A stretch of 41,442 nt of DNA from Candidatus Latescibacterota bacterium (GTDB lineage: Bacteria > Latescibacterota > UBA2968 > UBA8231). Within the stretch, counting starts at the first letter, position 1. Every line of letters starts with the position of its first letter. Below, one piece after another: positions 15,267-21,918 of this stretch. Below the pieces are notes generated by a model. The model saw only the letters and a program-made list of their open reading frames with translations, made no database searches and was not told where the DNA came from. The stretch spans positions 1-41,442 of the forward strand of contig JAJDTN010000098.1 of NCBI GenBank assembly GCA_022827165.1, given 5' to 3'. The position numbers and the translations under genes are program-made.

Positions 15267-16501
15267 CCGGCCCCCCGGCCGAAGCGCCGTCCAGCCCCTA
15301 CCTGCAGGTGGGGCTCCTCTTCGTCTGCGAGGCCCTCACCCGCACCTCCGCCGTCATCCTGCTGACCACCATGGGGCTGGCGGGCAGCCGCCTGACGCCC
15401 GACCCCTCGCTGACGACGCTGCCCCTGGCGCTGGTGCCGGTGGCCACCACCCTGACCACCATCCCGGCCGCCCACTGGATGCGCCGCCACGGCCGCCGCA
15501 CCGGCTTCCTCACCGGCGGCGCCCTCGGCGTGGCCGGGGCCCTGGTGGCCGCGGCGGCGGCCTGGCGCGGGGAGTTCCTCCTGCTCTGCGCCGGCGCCCT
15601 GCTCATCGGCACGGTCAACGGCTTCGCCACCTACTACCGGTTCGCCGCGGCCGAGGTCTCGCCGCCGGCGTTCCGCAGCCGCGCCATCTCGCTGGTCATG
15701 GCCGGCGGCGTGATCGCCGCGGTGGCCGGTTCCACGATGGCCGCCGAGACCCGGTTCCTCTGGGAGGGCCGCGAGTTCGCCGGCTCCTTCGGCTGCATCG
15801 TCATCCTGCAGGCGCTGATCCTGCTCGTCATGTCCTGCACCCGCCTGCCGCCGCCGACGCCGCGCTCCGAGTCGACCGGCGGCCGGCCCCTGACCCGCAT
15901 CGCCGCCCATCCCACCTTCCGCATGGCCCTCCTCGGCGCCGTGGCCAGCTGGGGTCTCATGTCCCTGCTGATGAACGCCACGCCCCTGTCGATGGAGCGC
16001 CACCACCACGCCTTCCACGACACGGCGCGGGTGATCCAGTGGCACGTCCTCGGCATGTACGTGCCCTCCTTCTTCACCGGCAGCATCGTGCAGCGCGTCG
16101 GCGAGCGCCCCGTCATGTTCGCCGGCATCCTGTTGATCGGGGCCTCCGCCCTCGTCAACCTCGGCGGCACCGAGGTGGCCTGGTACATGGCCGGCCTGAC
16201 CCTGCTCGGCGTGGGCTGGAACTTCCTCTTCGTCTCGTGCACGAGCCTGCTCACCGGCACCTACTCCGGCGAGGGCGAGAAGACGCGGGTGCAGTCGGCC
16301 AACGATTTCCTGATCTTTGCCACCATGATCCTGTCCTCGTTCTCGTCCGGGGCCCTGGAGGCGCGCATCGGCTGGTACCAGCTGAACCTGGCCGCCGTGG
16401 TGGCGACCGCCCTGGTGGCGGCGACCCTGGCGGGGCTGGCGTGGCGCGAGCGGCGGCTGGCCGGAGAGGAGGCGCGGCATGCGGTATCGGAGTCTCGGTA
16501 G
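15263..16501 (+). CDS. Major facilitator superfamily transporter
   Basis: A 412-residue multi-pass inner-membrane protein with two hydrophobic halves joined by a charged central loop (TRLPPPTPRSESTGGRPLTR). MFS-type turns are visible between helices (HWMRRHGRRTGFLTGG near residue 75, QRVGERPVMFAGILLIG near 280). About eleven or twelve helices are expected. It resembles YajR/drug-efflux-type members, but the substrate is unknown. The start is GTG overlapping the DAHP synthase stop by three bases, with no separate ribosome-binding site. It overlaps the following aldo/keto reductase by 23 bases. Export of an aromatic or shikimate-derived compound is a guess from the neighbourhood. Confidence 0.82.
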   Translation: MTGPPAEAPSSPYLQVGLLFVCEALTRTSAVILLTTMGLAGSRLTPDPSLTTLPLALVPVATTLTTIPAAHWMRRHGRRTGFLTGGALGVAGALVAAAAAWRGEFLLLCAGALLIGTVNGFATYYRFAAAEVSPPAFRSRAISLVMAGGVIAAVAGSTMAAETRFLWEGREFAGSFGCIVILQALILLVMSCTRLPPPTPRSESTGGRPLTRIAAHPTFRMALLGAVASWGLMSLLMNATPLSMERHHHAFHDTARVIQWHVLGMYVPSFFTGSIVQRVGERPVMFAGILLIGASALVNLGGTEVAWYMAGLTLLGVGWNFLFVSCTSLLTGTYSGEGEKTRVQSANDFLIFATMILSSFSSGALEARIGWYQLNLAAVVATALVAATLAGLAWRERRLAGEEARHAVSESR

Positions 16502-17384
16502 AGACGGTCCCCGGGTCCCGGTGATCGGCCTGGGCGCCTGGCCGATCGGGGGCGGCATGGGGCGGATGGAAGAGGCGGAGGCGGTCCGCACCGTGCGCGG
16601 CGCCATCGACGCCGGCGTCACCCTGGTGGACACGGCCCAGGCCTACGGCCCGAGCGAGTCGATCGTCGGCAGGGCCCTGCGCGACGGCTACCGCGAGCGC
16701 TGCTTCCTGGCCACCAAGGTCAGCGGCGACTACTCCCCGGCCGCGGTTCGCGCTGCCATGGAGAACTCCCTGCGCGCCCTCGGCGTCGACCACGTCGACC
16801 TCTACCAGGTGCACTCCTGGCGCGGCGAGCGCGACCCCATCGAGGCGACGATGGCCGCCATGGCCCGCCTCCAGGAGGAGGGCAAGACCCGCTACCTCGG
16901 CGTCTCCAACTTCAACGCCGCGCAGATGGAAGCCGCAGCTTCCGCCGCCCCCTTCGTCTCCAGTCAGCCCTGCTACAACATGCTCCACCGGCAGATCGAG
17001 GCGGACGACCTGCCGTGGTGCGAGGCCAACGGCGTCGGCAATCTCGCCCACAGTCCGCTGGCCAAGGGCCTGCTCACCGGCCGCTACGCCCCCGGCCACG
17101 TCTTCCCCGACGACGACGAGCGCTCCACGTCCTCCCGCTTTCAGGGGGAGAGCTTCGCCCGCTGCTGCGCCGTGGCCGGGCGCCTGGGCGAGGTCGCCGC
17201 GGACAAGGGCCTCACCCTGGTGCAGATGGCCATCGCCTGGTGCCTGCGCCAGCCGGCGGTCAGCTGCGTCCTCGTCGGCGCCAAGAGCCTGGAGCAGGTG
17301 CAGGAGCACCTCGGCGCCGCGGAGGTCACCTTCGACGCCGGCGAGTTCGCCCGCATCGATGCCATCCTGCAGGAGGCCCCCTGA
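16479..17384 (+). CDS. Aldo/keto reductase
   Basis: A 301-residue NADPH-dependent reductase of the aldo/keto reductase superfamily. The catalytic tetrad is visible as DTAQAYG (Asp and Tyr near residues 48-54), FLATKVSG (Lys) and DLYQVHSW (His). RYLGVSNFN, NLAHSPLAKGLLTG and CVLVGAKSLEQV complete the family pattern. The group reduces carbonyl compounds or sugars; the actual substrate is not evident. GGAGAGGAGG lies in the end of the MFS gene just before this ATG, and the two genes overlap by 23 bases. Its stop touches the next acetyltransferase, so expression is tied to the DAHP synthase operon. Confidence 0.9.
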   Translation: MRYRSLGRDGPRVPVIGLGAWPIGGGMGRMEEAEAVRTVRGAIDAGVTLVDTAQAYGPSESIVGRALRDGYRERCFLATKVSGDYSPAAVRAAMENSLRALGVDHVDLYQVHSWRGERDPIEATMAAMARLQEEGKTRYLGVSNFNAAQMEAAASAAPFVSSQPCYNMLHRQIEADDLPWCEANGVGNLAHSPLAKGLLTGRYAPGHVFPDDDERSTSSRFQGESFARCCAVAGRLGEVAADKGLTLVQMAIAWCLRQPAVSCVLVGAKSLEQVQEHLGAAEVTFDAGEFARIDAILQEAP

Positions 17385-17398
17385 GCTCTCCCCCGGCC

Positions 17399-17860
17399 GT
17401 GGACGGATCCCTGCGAGTGCGGGCCGCCCGCCCCGAAGACCTGGAGTCCCTGGTCGACTTCAACTGCCGCCTGGCGCGGGAGACCGAGGACCACGAGCTG
17501 GACCCGGCGACGGTGCGCCGCGGCCTCTCCAGGCTCTTCGCCAACCCCGCCGCCGGCTTCTACACCGTCGCCGAGCAGGAGGGCCGCGTCGTCGGCTGCC
17601 TGCTGATCACCTTCGAGTGGTCGGACTGGCGCGACGGCTGGCTGTGGTGGATCCAGAGCGTCTACGTCGAGGCGGCGGCCCGGCGGCGGGGCGTCTTCCG
17701 GCGGCTCTTCGAGCACGTCCGCGAGAAGGCGGAGACCGACGGCGACGTGCGCGGCCTGCGGCTCTACGTCGAGCGCGGGAACGGCCGCGCCCAGGCGACC
17801 TACGCCTCCATGGGCATGGCCGAAGCGCCCTATAAGCTCTTCGAGCGCTACTTCCCGTGA
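17399..17860 (+). CDS. GNAT-family acetyltransferase
   Basis: A single-domain acetyltransferase of about 153 residues. RVRAARPEDLESLVDFN opens the GNAT fold, WIQSVYVEAAARRRGVFRRL is the acetyl-CoA loop (R-R-x-G-V/A), and LYVERGNGRAQATYASMGM closes it. The natural substrate is unknown. GTG 17399 is reported as the start because CTG starts are rare. However, it has no ribosome-binding site, whereas an in-frame CTG at 17381 overlaps the aldo/keto reductase stop (CTGA) and has GGAGG five bases upstream. The latter would give a 159-residue protein. This is the last gene of the DAHP synthase operon; the tRNA follows. Confidence 0.8.
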   Translation: MDGSLRVRAARPEDLESLVDFNCRLARETEDHELDPATVRRGLSRLFANPAAGFYTVAEQEGRVVGCLLITFEWSDWRDGWLWWIQSVYVEAAARRRGVFRRLFEHVREKAETDGDVRGLRLYVERGNGRAQATYASMGMAEAPYKLFERYFP

Positions 17861-17864
17861 GCCC

Positions 17865-17894
17865 TTGCCGCGATTCAGCCCCGTCCGCTTATTC
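17865..17894 (+). promoter_or_regulatory. Possible tRNA promoter
   Basis: TTGCCG (17865-17870) and TTATTC (17889-17894) are 18 bases apart, with the tRNA starting 24 bases further on. The match is moderate. Confidence 0.35.
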
Positions 17895-17918
17895 GATCTG
17901 TTCCTGCCACCAACGGAT

Positions 17919-17995
17919 GGCGGCGTAGCTCAGCTGGTTAGAGCATCGGAATCATAATCCGAGTGTCCGGGGTTCGAGTCCCTGCGCCGCTACCA
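17919..17995 (+). tRNA. tRNA with CAU anticodon (probably elongator tRNA-Met)
   Basis: A 77-base cloverleaf with encoded CCA. The acceptor stem is GGCGGCG with CGCCGCT (one G-U pair at the end) and the D-arm contains AGCTCAGCTGGTTAGAGC. The anticodon stem is TCGGA/TCCGA with loop ATCATAA, the anticodon being CAT, and the T-arm contains GGTTCGAGTCC. The general resemblance is to elongator tRNA-Met. It lacks the three consecutive G-C pairs of the initiator anticodon stem. A lysidine-modified tRNA-Ile reading AUA also uses CAT and cannot be fully excluded. Confidence 0.93.
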
Positions 17996-18009
17996 GATGC
18001 CCAGTGCCG

Positions 18010-18043
18010 ACAAGCCCCCGACGATCGACCGCCGGGGGCTTGT
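18010..18043 (+). terminator. Terminator-like hairpin after the tRNA
   Basis: ACAAGCCCCCG and CGGGGGCTTGT form a perfect 11-bp stem around a 12-base loop, followed by TGCGTTGG. It lies 14 bases after the tRNA CCA, so it probably ends that transcript although the T-tract is poor. Confidence 0.6.
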
Positions 18044-18072
18044 TGCGTTGGGGCCCATTGTTGGCTGAGCCC

Positions 18073-19611
18073 ATGACCCTGCGTGCACAGAGGCCGGGGG
18101 ATCACCCAGGGGACCGGGTCCGCGGCAAGGTGGCCGCCGGGGCGCTGATCGCCCTGGCCCTTGCCGGCTGCGGCTCCGAGCCGGAACGGCCCAGCGGTCC
18201 TGACTCCGATGGGACTGAAGGCCCCGTCACCCTGGCCCTTGCCGATTCGGCCCTGCAGGCGGCCGTGGACGAGTCCGGCGCTGGCGTCGAGGTGGTCTCC
18301 CTGAGCGCCGAGGACCGGGGCATCGCCGACCTCGGCGGCATCGAGCAGCTCACCCGGCTCGAGGCCCTGGACCTGTCCCACAACGAGATCACCGACATCT
18401 CCCCCCTGGCTGGCCTCCGCCAGCTGCGCTTCCTCGATCTGGAGAGCAACCGCATCGAGGACGTGTCGCCGCTGGCCTCCCTGAAGCGGCTGCAGGTGCT
18501 GCTGCTGGCGGACAACGCGGTGCGGGACGTGTCGGCCCTCGCGGGACTGGACAGCCTGCAGAGCCTGGGTCTGACCGGGAATCCTCTGAGCGGCGCGGAG
18601 ACGACGGGGCTCCTGGACGGGTTGCGCGAGCGGGGCGTGACCGTGGACTTCGAGGCCCCGGGGGAGCCGGGCGCGAGCGATGACGATAGTGTCCCACCCT
18701 TGAAGGAGACGCAGTTGCTGTTCTCCTCGACGCGGGGCACGGGGTTCGAGGCCCACCCCGAGCTGTTCTCCCTGGACCTGGAGACGGGAGAAGTGGTGAA
18801 TCTGTCCGCCGAGCTGGCCCTGGCGCCGCTTGCGGACGGCTCGCTGCCGGAAACCGTGACGGTGCGGCTGATCGACGGCCGGCAACCGGCCCGGTCCCCC
18901 GACGGGTCGAGGGTGGTCTTTTCTTCCTACAGGGATGCCAACAACGAGATCTACGTGATGCGAGCCGATGGCAGCCGGCCCGAGAACCTCACTCGCCACG
19001 AGGCGTCGGACGGGGCCCCCTGCTGGTCCCCCGACGGGCGCCGAATCGCCTTCACCTCGGATCGCCACGGTGAACGGGAGAGGCCCCCGGGAAGTGGCCA
19101 CTACAACAGCGATGTCTTCATCATGAATGCCGACGGCTCGGGCGTGCGGCAACTGACCTTCGATCCCGTGGATGCCTGGGATCCGGCCTGGTCCCCCGAC
19201 GGCCTCTCCATCGTCTACACCAGCTGGCGGGATGCCCCCCGGCCCCCGGCGATCTACCGCATCGACCTGGCCAGCGGCGCCGACCGGCGCCTCTCCGGCG
19301 ACCATTGGGTGTCGGACCCTTCCTGGTCCCCCGACGGCGCCTCGATCGCCTTCGTGCAGAACTTCAATCGCACCAGCCACGTTTGGGTGATGGCCGCCGA
19401 CGGCAGCGGCGCCCGGCAGGTGACCTTCGCCGAGGCCCGGGTCTGGAGCCCAACCTGGTCCCCCGACGGCACCCGCATCGCTTTCGGACTCGAGGACCGG
19501 GATGCCGACGTGGGATACGACATCTACGTCGTCCCGGTAGAGGGCGGCGCCGAGGAGCGGATCACCGATCACCCGGGCTGGGACAGCGACCCGAACTGGA
19601 CCCCCTTCTGA
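18073..19611 (+). CDS. Lipoprotein with leucine-rich repeats and a PD40 beta-propeller
   Basis: A 512-residue predicted lipoprotein: an Arg-rich N-terminus, a hydrophobic stretch (VAAGALIALALAGCGS) and a lipobox ending in Cys about residue 36. Residues about 75-175 hold four 22-residue leucine-rich repeats of the internalin/SDS22 type (LEALDLSHNEITDISPL, LRFLDLESNRIEDVSPL, LQVLLLADNAVRDVSAL, LQSLGLTGNPL). Residues about 205-512 are a TolB/PD40-like propeller with five WSPDG-type blades (SPDGSRVVFSS, WSPDGRRIAFTSDR, WSPDGLSIVYTS, WSPDGASIAFV, WSPDGTRIAFG) and a closing WTPF. Both domains bind protein or carbohydrate, so a surface recognition role is plausible. The ATG has only a weak CTGAG ahead. 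The next gene starts 10 bases downstream. Confidence 0.85.
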   Translation: MTLRAQRPGDHPGDRVRGKVAAGALIALALAGCGSEPERPSGPDSDGTEGPVTLALADSALQAAVDESGAGVEVVSLSAEDRGIADLGGIEQLTRLEALDLSHNEITDISPLAGLRQLRFLDLESNRIEDVSPLASLKRLQVLLLADNAVRDVSALAGLDSLQSLGLTGNPLSGAETTGLLDGLRERGVTVDFEAPGEPGASDDDSVPPLKETQLLFSSTRGTGFEAHPELFSLDLETGEVVNLSAELALAPLADGSLPETVTVRLIDGRQPARSPDGSRVVFSSYRDANNEIYVMRADGSRPENLTRHEASDGAPCWSPDGRRIAFTSDRHGERERPPGSGHYNSDVFIMNADGSGVRQLTFDPVDAWDPAWSPDGLSIVYTSWRDAPRPPAIYRIDLASGADRRLSGDHWVSDPSWSPDGASIAFVQNFNRTSHVWVMAADGSGARQVTFAEARVWSPTWSPDGTRIAFGLEDRDADVGYDIYVVPVEGGAEERITDHPGWDSDPNWTPF

Positions 19612-19621
19612 GAGGGATGCC

Positions 19622-20761
19622 ATGAAGATCACGGGAATCAAGTCGATGCGGATCCAGGGGGTGCCCTGGACCTGGACCCTGGTCAAGGTGGAGACCGACG
19701 AGGGGGTCTGCGGCATCGGCGAGGCGCAGCTGCCCATCGGCGTGGAAGATGTCCTGCGGCGCATCGAGCCGATCATCGCCGGCCAGGACCCGCGCCAGGT
19801 GGTCCCGCTGGCGCAGAGGATCTACCGGTCCCTGTCCGGCGCCGGGTCCACCGGCGGCAGCATCGTCCTCGCCCTGTCGGGGGTGGAACTGGCCCTCTGG
19901 GACCTTCTCGGCAAGATCACGGGGCTGCCCCTGTGGCAGCTGCTCGGGGGCAAGTACCGCGACCGGGTGCGGATCTACGCCGACACCGGCCGTCCCGGCG
20001 ACCGGTCCCCCGAGGCCTACGGGGACGCCGTCCTCGAGCGGGTGGAGGCGGGCTACTCGGTGGTCAAGGTGGACATCGACAACAGCGCGCCGCCGGAGTA
20101 CCGCACCGACGCCTACAACCGCGCCCTCTCCCGGCGCGAGGTCGACTACATGAGCGCCGTGAGCCACGCCGCGTTCGAGGCCCTGCCCGACCACGCCGAG
20201 CTGTGCCTCGACCTGCACTGGTGCTACCAGACGGCCGACGCCCTGAGGGTGGCCCGCCGGCTGGAGGACATCGACATCCTCTGGCTCGAGGACCCGACCC
20301 CGCCCGAGGACCTGGACGCCCTGAAGTACGTCACCGACCACACCTCGGTGCCGATCGCCTGCGGCGAGAACCACTGGATGAGCCACGGCCTGCGGCCGAT
20401 GATCGAGCGCCGGGCCGCCGACATCATCACCCCCGACATCCCCCGCTTCGGCGGCATCCAGGAGGCCCGCAAGGTGGCCGAGCTGTGCGAGCAGCACTAC
20501 CTCGGCTTCGCCCCCCACAACATCTGCACGCCCGTGGGCACGGTCGCCTCCGCCCACGTCTGCGCCAACGCCCCCAACTTCCTCGCCCTCGAGCACCACG
20601 GCCTCGACTGCCCCTGGTGGGACGACATCGCCGCCGACTGGGGCGGCCCCGTCGTCGAGGGGGGTCACATCACCCTGCCGGACCGTCCGGGGATCGGGGT
20701 GGAACTGAACGAGGAGTTGCTGCGGGCCCACCTCGCCGAGGGCGAGACCTGGTGGGACTGA
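19622..20761 (+). CDS. Enolase-superfamily dehydratase (galactonate-dehydratase-like)
   Basis: A 379-residue enzyme of the enolase superfamily, mandelate-racemase subgroup. The N-terminal capping domain ends near SGVELALWDLLGK, followed by the barrel. Metal ligands read LCLDLHW (Asp), LWLEDPTPPED (Glu) and IACGENHW (Glu). A general-base His is likely in FAPHNICTPVG, and the end WWDDI...GIGVELNEE matches acid-sugar dehydratases such as D-galactonate dehydratase. These abstract the alpha proton of a sugar acid and eliminate water, yielding a 2-keto-3-deoxy acid. The exact stereochemistry of the substrate cannot be read. It starts 10 bases after the lipoprotein stop and converges on a PhyH oxygenase gene. 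Confidence 0.87.
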   Translation: MKITGIKSMRIQGVPWTWTLVKVETDEGVCGIGEAQLPIGVEDVLRRIEPIIAGQDPRQVVPLAQRIYRSLSGAGSTGGSIVLALSGVELALWDLLGKITGLPLWQLLGGKYRDRVRIYADTGRPGDRSPEAYGDAVLERVEAGYSVVKVDIDNSAPPEYRTDAYNRALSRREVDYMSAVSHAAFEALPDHAELCLDLHWCYQTADALRVARRLEDIDILWLEDPTPPEDLDALKYVTDHTSVPIACGENHWMSHGLRPMIERRAADIITPDIPRFGGIQEARKVAELCEQHYLGFAPHNICTPVGTVASAHVCANAPNFLALEHHGLDCPWWDDIAADWGGPVVEGGHITLPDRPGIGVELNEELLRAHLAEGETWWD

Positions 20762-20767
20762 AGGGCT

Positions 20768-20783
20768 GAGGCCGCCCGGCCTC
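20768..20783. terminator. Short hairpin between convergent genes
   Basis: GAGGCC and GGCCTC pair around GCCC in the 21-base gap between the dehydratase and the PhyH gene. There is no T-tract, so termination is uncertain. Confidence 0.3.
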
Positions 20784-21580
20784 TACGAGCCGTCCACCCA
20801 GTGCCGGAAGAGGGGCTTCACCTCCTCCGGCAGCCCCGCGAAGACCCCGGCCGGCACCAGGGGCACGCGGTTTTCCGACAGGCCCCCGGCCGTGAGCCGG
20901 TCGCGCTCGTCGGACTCGGGCCGGAGGGAGTCCAGGTTCAGCCACCAGGGGGCGAAGCGGATCGGCATGGCCACCCGCGGCTCGCCGGTCTCGTTGGGGC
21001 TGATGGCGTGCCACAGGCGGCTGTCCATGACCAGCACCGATCCCGCCGCACCCTCCACCGAGATCTCCTCCGGATGGGGCCGGTCCGCATCGATGTCGAC
21101 GCCCCCCGTGGGGTTGTCGTCGCGCCGGTGCGACCCGGGCACCACCCGGGTGCCGGTCTCGGCGGTGAAGGGCGTGAGCATCCAGATCGTCGTCAGGTGC
21201 ATCACGGCGTCGGGGTAGGGGGACGGCACGTGGCCGGCGTTGTTCTGATTGAAGGGCCAGTCGGCGTGCCAGCCGCCGCGCGGATTGCCCGGCCAGGTGA
21301 CCATGCAGGTGGTGTACGAAACGCGCACGTGCTCGCCCAGGAGCGCCTTGCACACCCCCATCAGACGGGGCTCGACCAGGTAGGGGGCGAAGGACTGATC
21401 GACGTTGATCGTGCCCGAGACCTTGTCCACGTAACTGCGCGGGTCGTCGAGCTTGTGCTCCTCCACCGAGGCCCGCAGGCTGGCGCAGACCTCGTCGACG
21501 GCGCCGGCGGGGATCACCTCTTCGAGCACGCAGAACCCGTCCTCGGCGAGACGGTCCAGGTAAGGTTGGATTTCTGGCAT
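20783..21580 (-). CDS. Phytanoyl-CoA dioxygenase (PhyH) family oxygenase
   Basis: A 265-residue Fe(II)/2-oxoglutarate-dependent oxygenase of the PhyH family. The iron triad is the H-x-D of GGWHADWPFN near residue 107 and the distal His of DSRLWHAISPN. An Arg in RVAMPIRF further on is placed to hold 2-oxoglutarate. A typical jelly-roll segment (TRVVPGSHRRDDNPTGG) lies between them. PhyH proteins hydroxylate small molecules, and the family is often expanded in Latescibacterota-like genomes; the substrate is unknown. The start is ATG 21580 with GGAG six bases upstream. Upstream sits a good promoter with a dyad across the -10 box, so regulation by a DNA-binding protein is likely. A second PhyH protein encoded near 35.1 kb is only distantly similar. 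Confidence 0.88.
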   Translation of the reverse strand: MPEIQPYLDRLAEDGFCVLEEVIPAGAVDEVCASLRASVEEHKLDDPRSYVDKVSGTINVDQSFAPYLVEPRLMGVCKALLGEHVRVSYTTCMVTWPGNPRGGWHADWPFNQNNAGHVPSPYPDAVMHLTTIWMLTPFTAETGTRVVPGSHRRDDNPTGGVDIDADRPHPEEISVEGAAGSVLVMDSRLWHAISPNETGEPRVAMPIRFAPWWLNLDSLRPESDERDRLTAGGLSENRVPLVPAGVFAGLPEEVKPLFRHWVDGS

Positions 21581-21620
21581 GGAGATCTCCGGGGGCTGAA
21601 TGGCCGCGGCTGGGCGGCCT

Positions 21621-21652
21621 GACAGGATAGAAGCCTGTCCGGCTGCCGGCAA
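21621..21652 (-). promoter_or_regulatory. PhyH promoter with overlapping dyad operator
   Basis: On the minus strand TTGCCG (21652-21647), 17 bases and TATCCT (21629-21624) form a promoter. A dyad GACAGG-N7-CCTGTC (21621-21639) covers the -10 box, a typical repressor position. The rest of the 338-base gap up to 21918 shows no gene. Confidence 0.5.
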
Positions 21653-21918
21653 CGGGAGGCAAGACGATGGCCGGTGGCCTCTCGCCCGGCCCCCGGGGAG
21701 GCGCACTTGCAGCGCCGCCGTGTCGCCCGGAGGTCACAAGGCCGTCACCCAGGGCACCCAACCCGGCCTCCGCGGGCACGGCCCGGGCCAGCCCCCTCGG
21801 CTGCCGATCTCCTGCCGCCGCAGGAGGTTGGCGCCAACCTGGCGACACGGCGGCGGCCTGGCACGCCCGCTGCTTCGGCACATGCTCCACACCTTCGCGG
21901 CCAAGGAGGACCGTGCCA

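Noticed and set aside
17919..17995. tRNA gene as an integration site
   Set aside because: There is no duplicated tRNA 3' end, integrase or foreign gene block on either side.
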